A stretch of 64,000 bases of DNA. Origin: Phycisphaerae bacterium. GTDB taxonomy: Bacteria; Planctomycetota; Phycisphaerae; Sedimentisphaerales; Anaerobacaceae. The stretch is taken from the NCBI GenBank assembly GCA_017993835.1, contig JAGOLX010000020.1:37499-101498 (forward strand), given 5' to 3'. Of this stretch, positions 17,346 through 25,961 are shown piece by piece. The position numbers and the translations under genes are program-made. Within the stretch, counting starts at the first letter, position 1. Each line of letters opens with the position of its first letter. The notes beneath the pieces are model-generated. The model searched no databases. It saw only the letters and a program-made list of their open reading frames with translations, and was not told the DNA's origin.

Positions 17346-18170
17346 ATGACGGACAGACACGGTTGTGACGAGAGGGAAGTCGGCCACTATACATGCCATC
17401 GGGTTGGCGAGAAGCTCGTCGTCGATGGCCGCCTGACAGAGGCGTGCTGGCAGAAAGCCCCGAAGTCGCCGCGATTCGTGGACATGGTGACCGGCGTGCC
17501 GGGCTTCCTGGACACCCGTATGGCGGCGCTGTGGGACGACGAGAACCTGTACATCGCCTTCTGGATCGAGGAACCCAACGTCCAGGCCCAACTCACCGAG
17601 CGGGACTCGCCCGTGTACTTCGAGAACGACGTCGAGCTGTTCATCGCGGGCCAGGACTGCTACTATGAATTCGAGATCAACGCGAGGGGGACCGTCTACG
17701 AGGTGTTCTACGTCTGGCAGGACGCCTACAAACGCGGGGGGTTCTCCGAGAAGGGGGAGTTCGATCTGTTGAAGCACCCCGTGGATGTCCTGGGCGGCTT
17801 CCAGGACGCCCTGCGGTACAAGAAGCACTCTCGCGGCCGGCGGTGGGCGTTCATGGACTGGGACTTCCCAGGGCTCAAGACCGCAGTACGGATCGACGGG
17901 ACTCTGAACAATCCTGTCACCGTGGATCGTGGCTGGACGGTTGAACTGGCCTTTCCCTGGTCGGGCATGAAGACTCTGGCCGAGGGTCGGTCTCTGCCCC
18001 CTCGCGACGGCGATGTCTGGCGGATGGATTTCTCTCGTTTCGAGGCCCTGCAGTACAACGGTCGGATGACCGACCCCTCGGTTGGCTGGTCCTTCAACAA
18101 GCACGGCGTGTACGACTCTCACATCCCCGAGTGCTTCACTTTCGTGCACTTCTCCTCGGAGCCGGTCTGA
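17346..18170 (+). CDS. Carbohydrate-binding family 9-like protein
   Basis: 274 residues. The pattern LVVDGRLTEACWQKAP followed by AALWDDENLYIAFWIEEPN, ENDVELFI, YYEFEINARGTVYE and GWTVELAFPW is typical of the CBM9/DOMON-like beta-sandwich used to bind sugar ends. No signal peptide is visible and no catalytic domain is fused, so it is a stand-alone binding module. Start taken at the ATG at 17346; a frame open upstream adds no better ribosome binding site. Neighbouring genes do not show its partner enzyme. Confidence 0.8.
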   Translation: MTDRHGCDEREVGHYTCHRVGEKLVVDGRLTEACWQKAPKSPRFVDMVTGVPGFLDTRMAALWDDENLYIAFWIEEPNVQAQLTERDSPVYFENDVELFIAGQDCYYEFEINARGTVYEVFYVWQDAYKRGGFSEKGEFDLLKHPVDVLGGFQDALRYKKHSRGRRWAFMDWDFPGLKTAVRIDGTLNNPVTVDRGWTVELAFPWSGMKTLAEGRSLPPRDGDVWRMDFSRFEALQYNGRMTDPSVGWSFNKHGVYDSHIPECFTFVHFSSEPV

Positions 18171-18243
18171 TCCCGACCCTGAGGACAGGCAGGCTCGCGT
18201 CCGCGGAAGGGATCGCTCGCTGGTGAATTCCGGTGATTTTGTG

Positions 18244-18272
18244 TTGAAACGACCGGGCAAATCGGTTATAAG
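18244..18272 (+). promoter_or_regulatory. Promoter of the 18.4-19.7 kb operon
   Basis: TTGAAA and TATAAG with a 17-base spacer, 85 bases before the start codon. One of the best promoter matches in the window, consistent with a constitutively expressed small-basic-protein operon. Confidence 0.65.
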
Positions 18273-18357
18273 TAACGGGTTTAGTGTCAGGCCCGGAGAT
18301 AGTCTGTAGCAGTCCGGGTCGGCGGATGGATTGGTGGCCGCTACGGAGCTGTCGGCT

Positions 18358-19401
18358 ATGAAGCGCTATACCGGACAGAAAGCGCTGTATGAGGCGATTA
18401 GTCGCTCTCGCGATAAAGCTAAGCAGCACAGTATCTTAGAGAAGCTGCGGCCGGTGCTCTCCAAGCCTCCGACGACGCCGAGCCAGGAGACCGGGCCGGC
18501 TATGGCGCCGGAACAGACGGACCAGCCGCCTGTTCAGGAGTTGACTGAGCCCGAGGCCGTGGAAACGCCGGCAATCGAGTTGCCGCTGCAGGCGGAACCG
18601 GAGTTGGAATTGCCGCCTGAGCCGCTCTCGGAGATGTCGGCGGCGTCGGATCCGCGGGTGGAGCCGGCTGCGAAGCCGCGACCGCCTGAGCGGTTTATTC
18701 ATCCGGCGGCGCCGACCCCGGCCAGCGTTTGGCTTCGGCCCAGACCCGTGCAGTTCAACGAGGGCCGCATCGAGATTTCGATGCCGTACTACGTGGGCGC
18801 GATCGCCGCGATGGTGTTCCTGGTGGTCGTTCTGGCGGCGTATCGGATCGGTCAGGGCCGCCAGGCTGTACCGGCCAACGAGGTCAGTGGGCAGGTCCGA
18901 GCGGCGGCCGACCCGTCGGGCACGATGGCGAGTCCGCCTGTGAGGACGCCGACGCAGAATACGGCGACGTCCAATGCGGATCGGCCGTCGACGAGTACGC
19001 CGGTGACGACGGGCGGCGCGCAGCAGGACGTGGCGCCGGCCAGGGTCCAGGGCGACAATTGCATCGTTCTGGCTCGGTCCAGGACGAAAGAGGATTTCGA
19101 TCCGGTCGTGAAGCACTTTGCGGATCACGGCATTTCGGTCGTGTCGCTGCCGATCGAACTGATACGAAAGGTCCTTGCGGAACAGGGGTTGAACCCCGCC
19201 GTGCTGCCCTCCGGCGACGGGCACCTGCTGGTGACGACGGACTATTATAGCAGTGCGGATGTCGCGAAGACGAAACAAAGGATCGCTGAAGTGGGAAAAC
19301 TGTACAAGGGCAAGGCCCCATCCGGCCTGGAATCGTTTGCCCCGAATTACTTCAGCGACGCCTATGGGATGAAGATCAGGCAAATAAAGGAGAAACAGTA
19401 G
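18358..19401 (+). CDS. Single-pass membrane protein with Pro/Glu-rich linker
   Basis: 347 residues beginning MKRYTGQKALYEAISRSR. Residues 35-120 are a disordered Pro/Glu/Ala linker, 144-165 a membrane helix (YVGAIAAMVFLVVVLAAY), 170-225 another low-complexity linker, and 230-347 a small alpha/beta domain (NCIVLARSRTKEDFDPVVKH) that superficially resembles SPOR/sporulation-repeat folds but lacks a clear motif. The N-terminal peptide looks conserved and cytoplasmic. It is followed without a gap by the small basic protein gene, so the two are co-translated. A link between the envelope and the translation machinery is speculation. Confidence 0.75.
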   Translation: MKRYTGQKALYEAISRSRDKAKQHSILEKLRPVLSKPPTTPSQETGPAMAPEQTDQPPVQELTEPEAVETPAIELPLQAEPELELPPEPLSEMSAASDPRVEPAAKPRPPERFIHPAAPTPASVWLRPRPVQFNEGRIEISMPYYVGAIAAMVFLVVVLAAYRIGQGRQAVPANEVSGQVRAAADPSGTMASPPVRTPTQNTATSNADRPSTSTPVTTGGAQQDVAPARVQGDNCIVLARSRTKEDFDPVVKHFADHGISVVSLPIELIRKVLAEQGLNPAVLPSGDGHLLVTTDYYSSADVAKTKQRIAEVGKLYKGKAPSGLESFAPNYFSDAYGMKIRQIKEKQ

Positions 19402-19689
19402 ATGTCCATAGACCCTTCTCTTAAGTTGAAGAACGCACTGGTGCGGCACCGCAACGTGTTGACGCGGGCCGAGCGGATTGACGTCCTCAAGGACGAGGAA
19501 CGATGGAACGAGGGCGACCCGGTGCTGGGTCTCCCGAAGGTGGCGCATCGCAAGAGCGCCGCAGGCAAGAAGGCCAAAGCGGAAGAAGCCGCTGCTGGAG
19601 CCGCTCCGGGAGCCGCCGCTCCTGGCGCAGCCGCCCCGGCGCCGGCCGCCGCAGCGCCCGCCAAGGGCGGAGCCAAGGCCGCCAAGTAA
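19402..19689 (+). CDS. Small basic protein (TIGR04137-like) with Ala/Pro-rich tail
   Basis: 95 residues. The first 55 (MSIDPSLKLKNALVRHRNVL, TRAERI, then LGLPKVAHRK) match my memory of the small basic protein family of Planctomycetes, Verrucomicrobia and Chlamydiae, thought to be ribosome-associated. Residues 60-95 are an extra Ala/Pro/Gly/Lys tail of low complexity. The ATG directly follows the stop of the preceding gene, and a terminator ends the operon about 70 bases downstream. A high-expression role is consistent with the good promoter. Confidence 0.85.
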   Translation: MSIDPSLKLKNALVRHRNVLTRAERIDVLKDEERWNEGDPVLGLPKVAHRKSAAGKKAKAEEAAAGAAPGAAAPGAAAPAPAAAAPAKGGAKAAK

Positions 19690-19756
19690 CTGCGGCGTCA
19701 TTCCGCCCGGGGGATACTCCGCGGGCGGTTCGTGCATATTTCCGTTTGCCAGACCT

Positions 19757-19793
19757 GCGTGCCGAGCAACGATGCCCGGCACGCTTTCTTTTA
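19757..19793 (+). terminator. Rho-independent terminator of the small-basic-protein operon
   Basis: GCGTGCCG and CGGCACGC form an 8-bp stem around a 12-base loop, followed by TTTCTTTT on the plus strand. The hairpin lies just past the convergent ileS stop but has no T-run in that direction. Confidence 0.8.
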
Positions 19794-22652
19794 TGCGCGA
19801 ACGACCTCAGCGCACCGCGCGCAGATGCTGGGGTGTTCGCTGTCCGTTCCCACGCTCGGCCAGTAGTTCCAGCACCGCTGACACTTCGGATGGGTGCTCT
19901 TGGCGGCCATCACGACGGTTTCGTCCGCGCCCTCTTCGAGCTTGACCTCGCTGACGATGCACAGGGCGGCGAACTGGCTCAGGCCGAACTCCTTCAGTGC
20001 TGCCGCATCGGGAGTCGTGCAGCGCATAGTGACCGCAGCCTCCTGGTTGCTGGCGATCACCTTGTCTTTCCGCAGGCCTTCCAGGACCCGCAGGACCTTG
20101 TCCCGCAGGGACATGAGGTACTGCCATTTGAGCTCCTGGCCTGCATAGTCGATGGCAGGATCGACCTTGGGCATGTGGGCCAGATGTACGCTCTCGCAAT
20201 CCTCCGGCTTGGACTTCATCGCCTCCCATGCCTCCTCGGCCGTATGGACGAGGATCGGCGCGAGCATCCGCACCAGGGCGCTGAGGACCTCATACATCGC
20301 GGTCTGTCCGCTCCGGCGGGACAGGCCCTCCTTGGCGTCGCAGTACATCCGGTCTTTCAGCACGTCCATGTAGATGCTGCTCATCTCGACCGAGCAGAAG
20401 TTGTACAGCAGCGAGAACACGCGGTGATAGGTGAACTCCTCGTAGGCCGCGGTCACTTCCGCGATGAGCTTCTGGAGCTGCTGCATCGCCCACTTGTCGA
20501 TGTCGAGCATCTGTTCGTAGGGAACTGCGTCCTTGGCGGGATCGAAATCGTTGATGTTGCCGAACAGGTATCGCAGGGTGTTGCGGATCTTGCGGTAGGC
20601 GTCCTGGGTCCGTCCGATCAGATCGTCGTTGCAGCGGACATCCTCCTGGTAGTTGACGCTGGAGACCCACAGGCGCAGGATGTCCGAGCCGTATTTCGTG
20701 ATCTCGTCCTGGGCGTTGACGTAGTTGCCCAGCGACTTGGATTGTTTCATGCCCTTCTCATCGACGGTGAATCCATGCGTGAGGACCCGCTGGAAGGGCG
20801 GTTTGGAGATTGCCCCCAGCGCCGGCAGCAGCGAGAGCTGGAACCAGCCACGATGCTGGTCCGAACCCTCTAGGTACATGTCCACCGGCACCGGCCAGCC
20901 CTCCCGCCGGGAGCAGACGCTGTACCAACTGCATCCGGACTCGAACCACACGTCGAAGATATTCTCCTCTTTTTGCAGCTCGTCGAGGTTGAAGCCCTCA
21001 GGCAGCTTGAAGTCGTCGCCCAGGATCTGTCTGGGCGTGTGGGTGAACCAACTGTCCGAGCCGTGCTGGCCGACGTACTTGGCCACCGCCAGGACCGATT
21101 CCTTCGTCAGCAGGACCCGCCCGTCGGGCATCGTGAAGACTGGGATCGGCAGACCCCAGCTCCGCTGGCGGCTGATGCACCAGTCGGGTCGCGATTCGAG
21201 CATGCCAGCGATTCGCTTCTGACCCCAGGCGGGTATCCACTGCACGTGGTCGAGACTCTCCATCGCCATCTGGCGGAGGGTCCTGCCGGTGTCGGGCGAC
21301 TCCTTGTCCACGCCCACGAACCACTGCTCCGTCGCTCGGAAGACCACCGGGTCCCGGCTCCGCCAGCAGTGGGGATAGCTGTGCGTGATTTGGCTCTGGG
21401 CGAAGAGCCAGCCGTGCTCCTGGAGCCAGCCGTTCACCTGTTTCTCGACCTTCAGGACGCTCTGGCCGCGGAGCCACTCGGGTACGGTGTCGTCATAGGT
21501 GCCGTCGTTATTGACCGGGGAGTAGACCGCCAGCCCGTACATCTGGCCTGCCATGTAGTCCTCCAGGCCGTGCCCGGGCGCGGTGTGCACCAGACCCGTG
21601 CCGTCTTCGGTCGTCACATAGTCCGCCAGGACCACCATGTAGGCGTCCTTGTCGGTCGGGTTGGTCTCGACGAAGGGATGCTTGTATCGCAGATCGTCCA
21701 GCGTGCTGCCTCGCACCGCCTTGTCGGCGACTGCGTACTGGCCCTCGGCGAGCCCGCCGGCCTTCACGACGGCCGGGAGCCGGTCCGTCGAGACGACGGA
21801 GACGTACTTACGCCCGTCTTTCTCATAGCTGATCGTGGTATAGTCGAGGTGCGGATGGACCGCGACCCCCAGATTGGCCGCCAGCGTCCAGGGGGTCGTC
21901 GTCCAGATCATGAAGCAGACGCGGGCCTCTTTGGCCTGGTCTGTCGTGACGAGTCCCAGCTCGATCAGCCGCTGCACGGCCTCCTCCGTCGCAGGGAAGT
22001 TGACGAAGATGCTGGGGGAGGCGACGTCCTTGTACTCCAGTTCCGCTTCCGCCAGGGCGGTTTCGCAGCCGACGCACCAGTGAATCGGCTTGAGCTGCTT
22101 GTAGACCAGGCCCTTGCCGACCAGTTCTGCGAAGACCTCCAGGATGCCTGCCTCGTAGGCGGGCTTGAACGTCAGGTAAGGCTCCTCGAAATTGCCGAAT
22201 ACGCCGAGATCCTGGAACTGCTTGCCCTGGATCTTGACGTACTTGCCGGCGTACTTCATGCAGTCCTTGCGGATCTCGGGCTTGGACATCTCGCGGGCCT
22301 TCGCGCCCAGGTCGGTCATGACCTTCGACTCGATGGGCAGGCCATGGCAGTCCCAGCCGGGGATGTATGGCGCGTCGAACCCGGTCATCGTCTTGTACTT
22401 GATCACGAAGTCCTTGAGCACCTTGTTGATGACGTGCCCCATGTGGATGTCGCCATTGGCGTAGGGGGGGCCGTCGTGCAGGATGTACAGCGGGCTACCC
22501 TTGCGGGCCTCGCGAATCTTCTCGTAGATCTTCTGCTGGGCCCACTGCTTTCGCATCTGGGGCTCTCGCTGCACCAGGTTGGCCTTCATGGCGAAGCTGG
22601 TTTCCGGCAGATTCACGGTATCCTTGTAATTGTGCTTGCTTTCATCCGACAT
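19791..22652 (-). CDS. ileS: Isoleucyl-tRNA synthetase
   Basis: 953 residues, full length for a bacterial-type enzyme. Class I signatures are HMGH at 70-73 (the HIGH motif) and KQSKS (KMSKS motif, within GMKQSKSLGNYV). The CP1 editing domain is present (TTTPWTLAANLGVAVHP), followed by the anticodon-binding region and a C-terminal zinc ribbon (CQRCWNYWPSVG through CARC). It charges tRNA-Ile with isoleucine in the cytosol. No T-box leader is visible. It stands alone with its own promoter. Confidence 0.98.
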   Translation of the reverse strand: MSDESKHNYKDTVNLPETSFAMKANLVQREPQMRKQWAQQKIYEKIREARKGSPLYILHDGPPYANGDIHMGHVINKVLKDFVIKYKTMTGFDAPYIPGWDCHGLPIESKVMTDLGAKAREMSKPEIRKDCMKYAGKYVKIQGKQFQDLGVFGNFEEPYLTFKPAYEAGILEVFAELVGKGLVYKQLKPIHWCVGCETALAEAELEYKDVASPSIFVNFPATEEAVQRLIELGLVTTDQAKEARVCFMIWTTTPWTLAANLGVAVHPHLDYTTISYEKDGRKYVSVVSTDRLPAVVKAGGLAEGQYAVADKAVRGSTLDDLRYKHPFVETNPTDKDAYMVVLADYVTTEDGTGLVHTAPGHGLEDYMAGQMYGLAVYSPVNNDGTYDDTVPEWLRGQSVLKVEKQVNGWLQEHGWLFAQSQITHSYPHCWRSRDPVVFRATEQWFVGVDKESPDTGRTLRQMAMESLDHVQWIPAWGQKRIAGMLESRPDWCISRQRSWGLPIPVFTMPDGRVLLTKESVLAVAKYVGQHGSDSWFTHTPRQILGDDFKLPEGFNLDELQKEENIFDVWFESGCSWYSVCSRREGWPVPVDMYLEGSDQHRGWFQLSLLPALGAISKPPFQRVLTHGFTVDEKGMKQSKSLGNYVNAQDEITKYGSDILRLWVSSVNYQEDVRCNDDLIGRTQDAYRKIRNTLRYLFGNINDFDPAKDAVPYEQMLDIDKWAMQQLQKLIAEVTAAYEEFTYHRVFSLLYNFCSVEMSSIYMDVLKDRMYCDAKEGLSRRSGQTAMYEVLSALVRMLAPILVHTAEEAWEAMKSKPEDCESVHLAHMPKVDPAIDYAGQELKWQYLMSLRDKVLRVLEGLRKDKVIASNQEAAVTMRCTTPDAAALKEFGLSQFAALCIVSEVKLEEGADETVVMAAKSTHPKCQRCWNYWPSVGTDSEHPSICARCAEVVRA

Positions 22653-22687
22653 CTGATGGTCCTCGAAATCTCCAAAAAGAATCGCGT

Positions 22688-22716
22688 ATCATACGAACTC
22701 GGCGGCGTTCCGTCAA
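22688..22716 (-). promoter_or_regulatory. Promoter of ileS
   Basis: On the minus strand TTGACG and TATGAT with a 17-base spacer, 36 bases before the ileS ATG. GAGGA precedes the start codon. Confidence 0.7.
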
Positions 22717-22750
22717 GGTCGCGTGCCGGCCTGCTGGGGGCGTGGGTGCA

Positions 22751-22895
22751 GGACCGCACTTGCTCGCGTGCAAGAGGGGTTCGCGAAGACCCTGGATTGT
22801 CATTCCCGCGAACGCGGGAATCCAGTTCCTGGGGCACGTCGCAAACCCCGGCAAATGGATTCCTGCTTGGCGCAGGAATGACAAGGTCCGGGCGG
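22751..22895 (+). repeat. Dispersed palindromic repeat, longest copy (A)
   Basis: An intergenic element with three recognisable parts: a GC-rich lead ending GCGTGCAAGAGGGGTTC, a first palindrome (ATTCCCGCGAACGCGGGAAT at 22802-22821) and a second palindrome (ATTCCTGCTTGGCGCAGGAAT at about 22859-22879), then ACAAGGTCCGGG. Parts recur at 28499, 40198 and 41714 and most of the right half at 52586. It lies between ileS and the beta-helix gene, and the rest of that 400-base gap shows no gene. Confidence 0.75.
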
Positions 22896-23052
22896 CGTCT
22901 CGCCATCTGACTCGAGGCTGCGACTACGATCATGGACCCCATTGCAGAACGTCGGATGCGGGACGGGGAGGGTTGTGGTAGGATAGCCTCCCGGCCGGCG
23001 GGCGAGGTCCGCCAGGTGAAACTGTAGCGTTGGTGTTGGCAGGGTGTCTCGA

Positions 23053-24507
23053 ATGGGCAGGTCTTCATGCGTCATGTGTCTGGTGGTGGTCTGGCTCGCC
23101 ATGGCAGGGGAGATTTCGGCGACAGAGGTCGCGCAGCCGACGAGGAACTACTATGTCGATGCGATTCAGGGCGACGACGCCGCGGGCGGATTGACCCCCG
23201 AAACGGCTTGGCGGTCCCTGGACAAAGTGAACGCGGCGTCGTTGCAGCCGGGCGACAGCGTCCGGTTCCGACGCGGCGGCCTGTGGCGCGGCCAGCTCGT
23301 GCCCCGCAGTGGCGACAGCACCGCCCGAGTGACCTACGGCGCCTTTGGAGAGGGGGCCAAGCCTGCCTTGGTCGGCTCGGTCGCGATGAACTTGCCCTCG
23401 GATTGGGCCTGCGAGGGCGGCAGCATCTGGGCCACCACCGCTCGGAGCGACGACTCAACTGCTCTGTCCGTGGACGTGGGTAATATCATCTTCGATGACG
23501 GCGCGGACACCGGTGTGAAGAAGTGGAGCCGCGCGGATCTCCGGGAGGCGGGCGACTTCTTCTACGATGCCGCCGCCAGGCAGGTGAAGCTCTGGTCGAA
23601 CGGCAATCCCGCCGACGCCCATCGCAGCATAGAGCTGGCCCTCAAGAGGCACATCATCGACCAGTCCGGCAAGAGCTATGTGACCTTCGAGAACCTGGCG
23701 CTGCGCTACGGCGCCGCTCACGGCATCGGCGGATCAGGCGTGCGGGGCATCGTCGTCCGCGATTGCGACCTGTCCTACATCGGCGGCGGCCACCAGCACA
23801 CGAACGCCAGCGGGACGCCCGTGCGGTATGGCAACGGGATCGAGTTCTGGGCCAGTGCACGCGATTGCCTCGTGGAAGGGTGCCGGCTGTGGGAGATCTA
23901 CGACGCCGCACTGACCAACCAGGGCAGCGGAACGAACGTCCAGGAGAGTATCGTCTATCGCAACAACGTGATCTGGAATTGCGAATACTCGTTCGAATAC
24001 TGGAATCGTGACGAGAGCAGCCGGACGAGCAATATCCGCTTCGAGCACAACACCTGCGTGGGCGCCGGCTTCGGCTGGGGACATCACCAACGCCCGGACC
24101 GCAACGGACGGCACCTGATGTTCTACGACAATAGCGCCGCGACCTCGAACATGGTCGTGTGCTACAACATCTTCAGCAATGCAACGGACAGCCTCCTGCG
24201 ACTGCACGGGCGCGACTGGACGAGCGCCCTGACGATGGACTACAACTGCTGGCATCAGTCGCAGAGGGCGATCTGGCTCTGGGGACAGACCTCCGTCGGG
24301 CCCGCGGAATTCGACGCATTCCGGCGGCAGCGGGGGTTCGATCTGCACTCGATTGTTGCCGATCCCGGGTTTGTCGATGCGAAGATGTGCGATTACCGAT
24401 TGACCGCGGACAGCCCGGCCCGAGGGCTCGCAGACAACGGCTCGCCCGCCGGGGCGATGCCTCAGCGACGGATGGAGACGACTTCTGGCGAAAGGGCGGA
24501 CCCATGA
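23053..24507 (+). CDS. Secreted right-handed parallel beta-helix protein
   Basis: 484 residues from the ATG at 23053 (a GTG nine bases earlier is possible). A signal peptide ends near residue 23 (GEISA). The body starts YYVDAIQGDDAAGGLTPETA and continues with LQPGDSVRFRRGGLWRGQLV, the entry pattern of pectate-lyase-like beta-helices, followed by many coils with N/D/G ladder residues (VRDCDLSYI, VEGCRLWEIYDAAL, YRNNVIWNC, EHNTCVGAG). It ends with LTADSPARGLADNGSPAGA. Such proteins bind or cleave polysaccharides; no catalytic triad can be assigned. Its stop overlaps the outer-membrane barrel gene by four bases. Confidence 0.88.
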   Translation: MGRSSCVMCLVVVWLAMAGEISATEVAQPTRNYYVDAIQGDDAAGGLTPETAWRSLDKVNAASLQPGDSVRFRRGGLWRGQLVPRSGDSTARVTYGAFGEGAKPALVGSVAMNLPSDWACEGGSIWATTARSDDSTALSVDVGNIIFDDGADTGVKKWSRADLREAGDFFYDAAARQVKLWSNGNPADAHRSIELALKRHIIDQSGKSYVTFENLALRYGAAHGIGGSGVRGIVVRDCDLSYIGGGHQHTNASGTPVRYGNGIEFWASARDCLVEGCRLWEIYDAALTNQGSGTNVQESIVYRNNVIWNCEYSFEYWNRDESSRTSNIRFEHNTCVGAGFGWGHHQRPDRNGRHLMFYDNSAATSNMVVCYNIFSNATDSLLRLHGRDWTSALTMDYNCWHQSQRAIWLWGQTSVGPAEFDAFRRQRGFDLHSIVADPGFVDAKMCDYRLTADSPARGLADNGSPAGAMPQRRMETTSGERADP

Positions 24508-25127
24508 GCGGACGGTGGATCGTGCTGGCGGCTTGCGCAGCGGTCGGGCTGAATCGGGCGGCGGCTGCGGCGGAACTGAAGGCGGTCGAGTTCACGCCGT
24601 TCTACGGCTACTGCTTCAGCGGCGACATCGAGGACGCCGACAGCGGCGAAGAATTCGAAATCGACGATTCCGCCTGCTGGGGTGCGATTCTGGACATCCG
24701 TGTGGGCGAGGCAACGCAACTGGAGTTCTTCGTGAGCCGACAGGAGACGGAACTGGAATCCGAAGGTGGGCTGTTCGCCGGCGAGACGCTCTCTGATCTT
24801 GATTTGGACTACTATCACATCGGCGGGACGTACATCCTCGTCGATGGGCGGTGGCAGCCGTTCGCGGTCGCCACGGTCGGAGCCACGCATCTCGATCCCT
24901 CCATCTCCGGGTCCGACTCGCTCACGCGGTTTTCGCTTGGTGTTGGCGGCGGGGTGCGGTTCTTTCCCACGGAGCACTTCGGCCTGTACCTGGCCGGTCG
25001 CGGCCTGTTCACCTTTGTCGGCACCGATACCTTCGTCGAAAGCGACTCCGGCTCGCTCACCGTAGAAATCGACGGCGGCGGTCTCTGCCAGGTTCTGCTC
25101 CAGGTCGGCGCGATTATCGCGTTCTGA
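24504..25127 (+). CDS. Outer-membrane beta-barrel protein
   Basis: 207 residues. A signal peptide (about 1-22, ending AAAAAEL) precedes alternating strands rich in aromatic residues: VEFTPFYGYCFSGD, TQLEFFVSRQE, LDYYHIGGTYIL, WQPFAVATVGATH, FSLGVGGGVRFFPTEHFGLYL, and a terminal VLLQVGAIIAF that ends in Phe as outer-membrane barrels usually do. Eight strands would fit. Translation is coupled to the preceding beta-helix gene by an ATGA overlap, which suggests they act together at the cell surface. Confidence 0.83.
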   Translation: MSGRWIVLAACAAVGLNRAAAAAELKAVEFTPFYGYCFSGDIEDADSGEEFEIDDSACWGAILDIRVGEATQLEFFVSRQETELESEGGLFAGETLSDLDLDYYHIGGTYILVDGRWQPFAVATVGATHLDPSISGSDSLTRFSLGVGGGVRFFPTEHFGLYLAGRGLFTFVGTDTFVESDSGSLTVEIDGGGLCQVLLQVGAIIAF

Positions 25128-25293
25128 CTCGCGGCGACTTTCGGCCATTGGGCGTGCCGGTTGTTCCGCAAGGTCGCCCAGTTCGGACAAATCGGCTTCA
25201 AGTTTGGCTGGTGGATCGACGTCGGTTACTGGCAACTGATTCTGTAGAGCTTCTCCGTCTGGACGGCATGACGGCAGTTACGCAGGAGGATTC

Positions 25294-25902
25294 ATGGCCA
25301 GAAACTATTTTCAGAAGAGAAGGAAACTGTTCAGTTGGCTGTTTGCCGCAGTCCTGGGCCTGTTGGCCCTGGTTTCTCAGAGTGCCTGGGAGGGCACCAG
25401 CATTGTGAGCGATGTCTTCTTCGCTGCAGGGCTGGTGCTTATCGGTGTGGCCACTGTGGGCCGACTGTGGTGCTCCCTGTACATCTGCGGGTACAAGACG
25501 AACACGCTCATCACGGTGGGTCCGTACTCTGCCTGTCGTAATCCGCTGTATTTCTTCAGCCTTTTGGGTGGTGTCGGGGTGGGACTGGCCAGCGAGAGCG
25601 TCACCGCGGCGGCAATCATCCTCATCGCTTTCATGCTGTACTACCCGTTTGTGATCCGTGCAGAGGAGAGACGGTTGCGAGCCGTCCATGGCGGCGAGTT
25701 TGACGCGTACGCTCGTCAAACGCCGAGATTCTGGCCATCGTTCTCGCGGCTCCGAGAGCCGGAGGAGTACACGGTCAGACCTCGCGTGTTCCGGCGTGGT
25801 GTCTTTGATGCGATGATTTTTGTTTGGATCGCGGGGATTCTGGAGATTGTGGAAGCTCTGCATGAATACGATGTGATCCCCACGTTCCTTCGACTATACT
25901 GA
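25294..25902 (+). CDS. Isoprenylcysteine-carboxyl-methyltransferase-family membrane protein
   Basis: 202 residues with GCAGGAGG before the ATG. Four to five membrane helices (about 12-28, 38-58, 84-118, 175-195). The C-terminal half carries the ICMT/PEMT core: GPYSACRNPLYF (the substrate and cofactor loop with R and NP) and the ER.L motif in RAEERRLRAVHGGEFDAY. The family transfers methyl groups from S-adenosylmethionine to lipid-soluble substrates in the membrane. In bacteria the substrates are mostly unknown. Confidence 0.88.
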   Translation: MARNYFQKRRKLFSWLFAAVLGLLALVSQSAWEGTSIVSDVFFAAGLVLIGVATVGRLWCSLYICGYKTNTLITVGPYSACRNPLYFFSLLGGVGVGLASESVTAAAIILIAFMLYYPFVIRAEERRLRAVHGGEFDAYARQTPRFWPSFSRLREPEEYTVRPRVFRRGVFDAMIFVWIAGILEIVEALHEYDVIPTFLRLY

Positions 25903-25961
25903 CGCGCGGCGCACGGGCGACCCGCCCCACGAAAAGCCAATGAAGGAAGGAGGCCCTGGAC

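Noticed and set aside
22751..22895. Possible CRISPR-like or tRNA-like structure from repeated palindromes
   Set aside because: Copies are dispersed over 30 kb and not regularly spaced, no spacers or cas genes are present, and the fold is a simple hairpin pair.
20973..22910. 645-codon plus-strand frame opposite ileS
   Set aside because: Mirror of a conserved tRNA synthetase gene; no recognisable domain.
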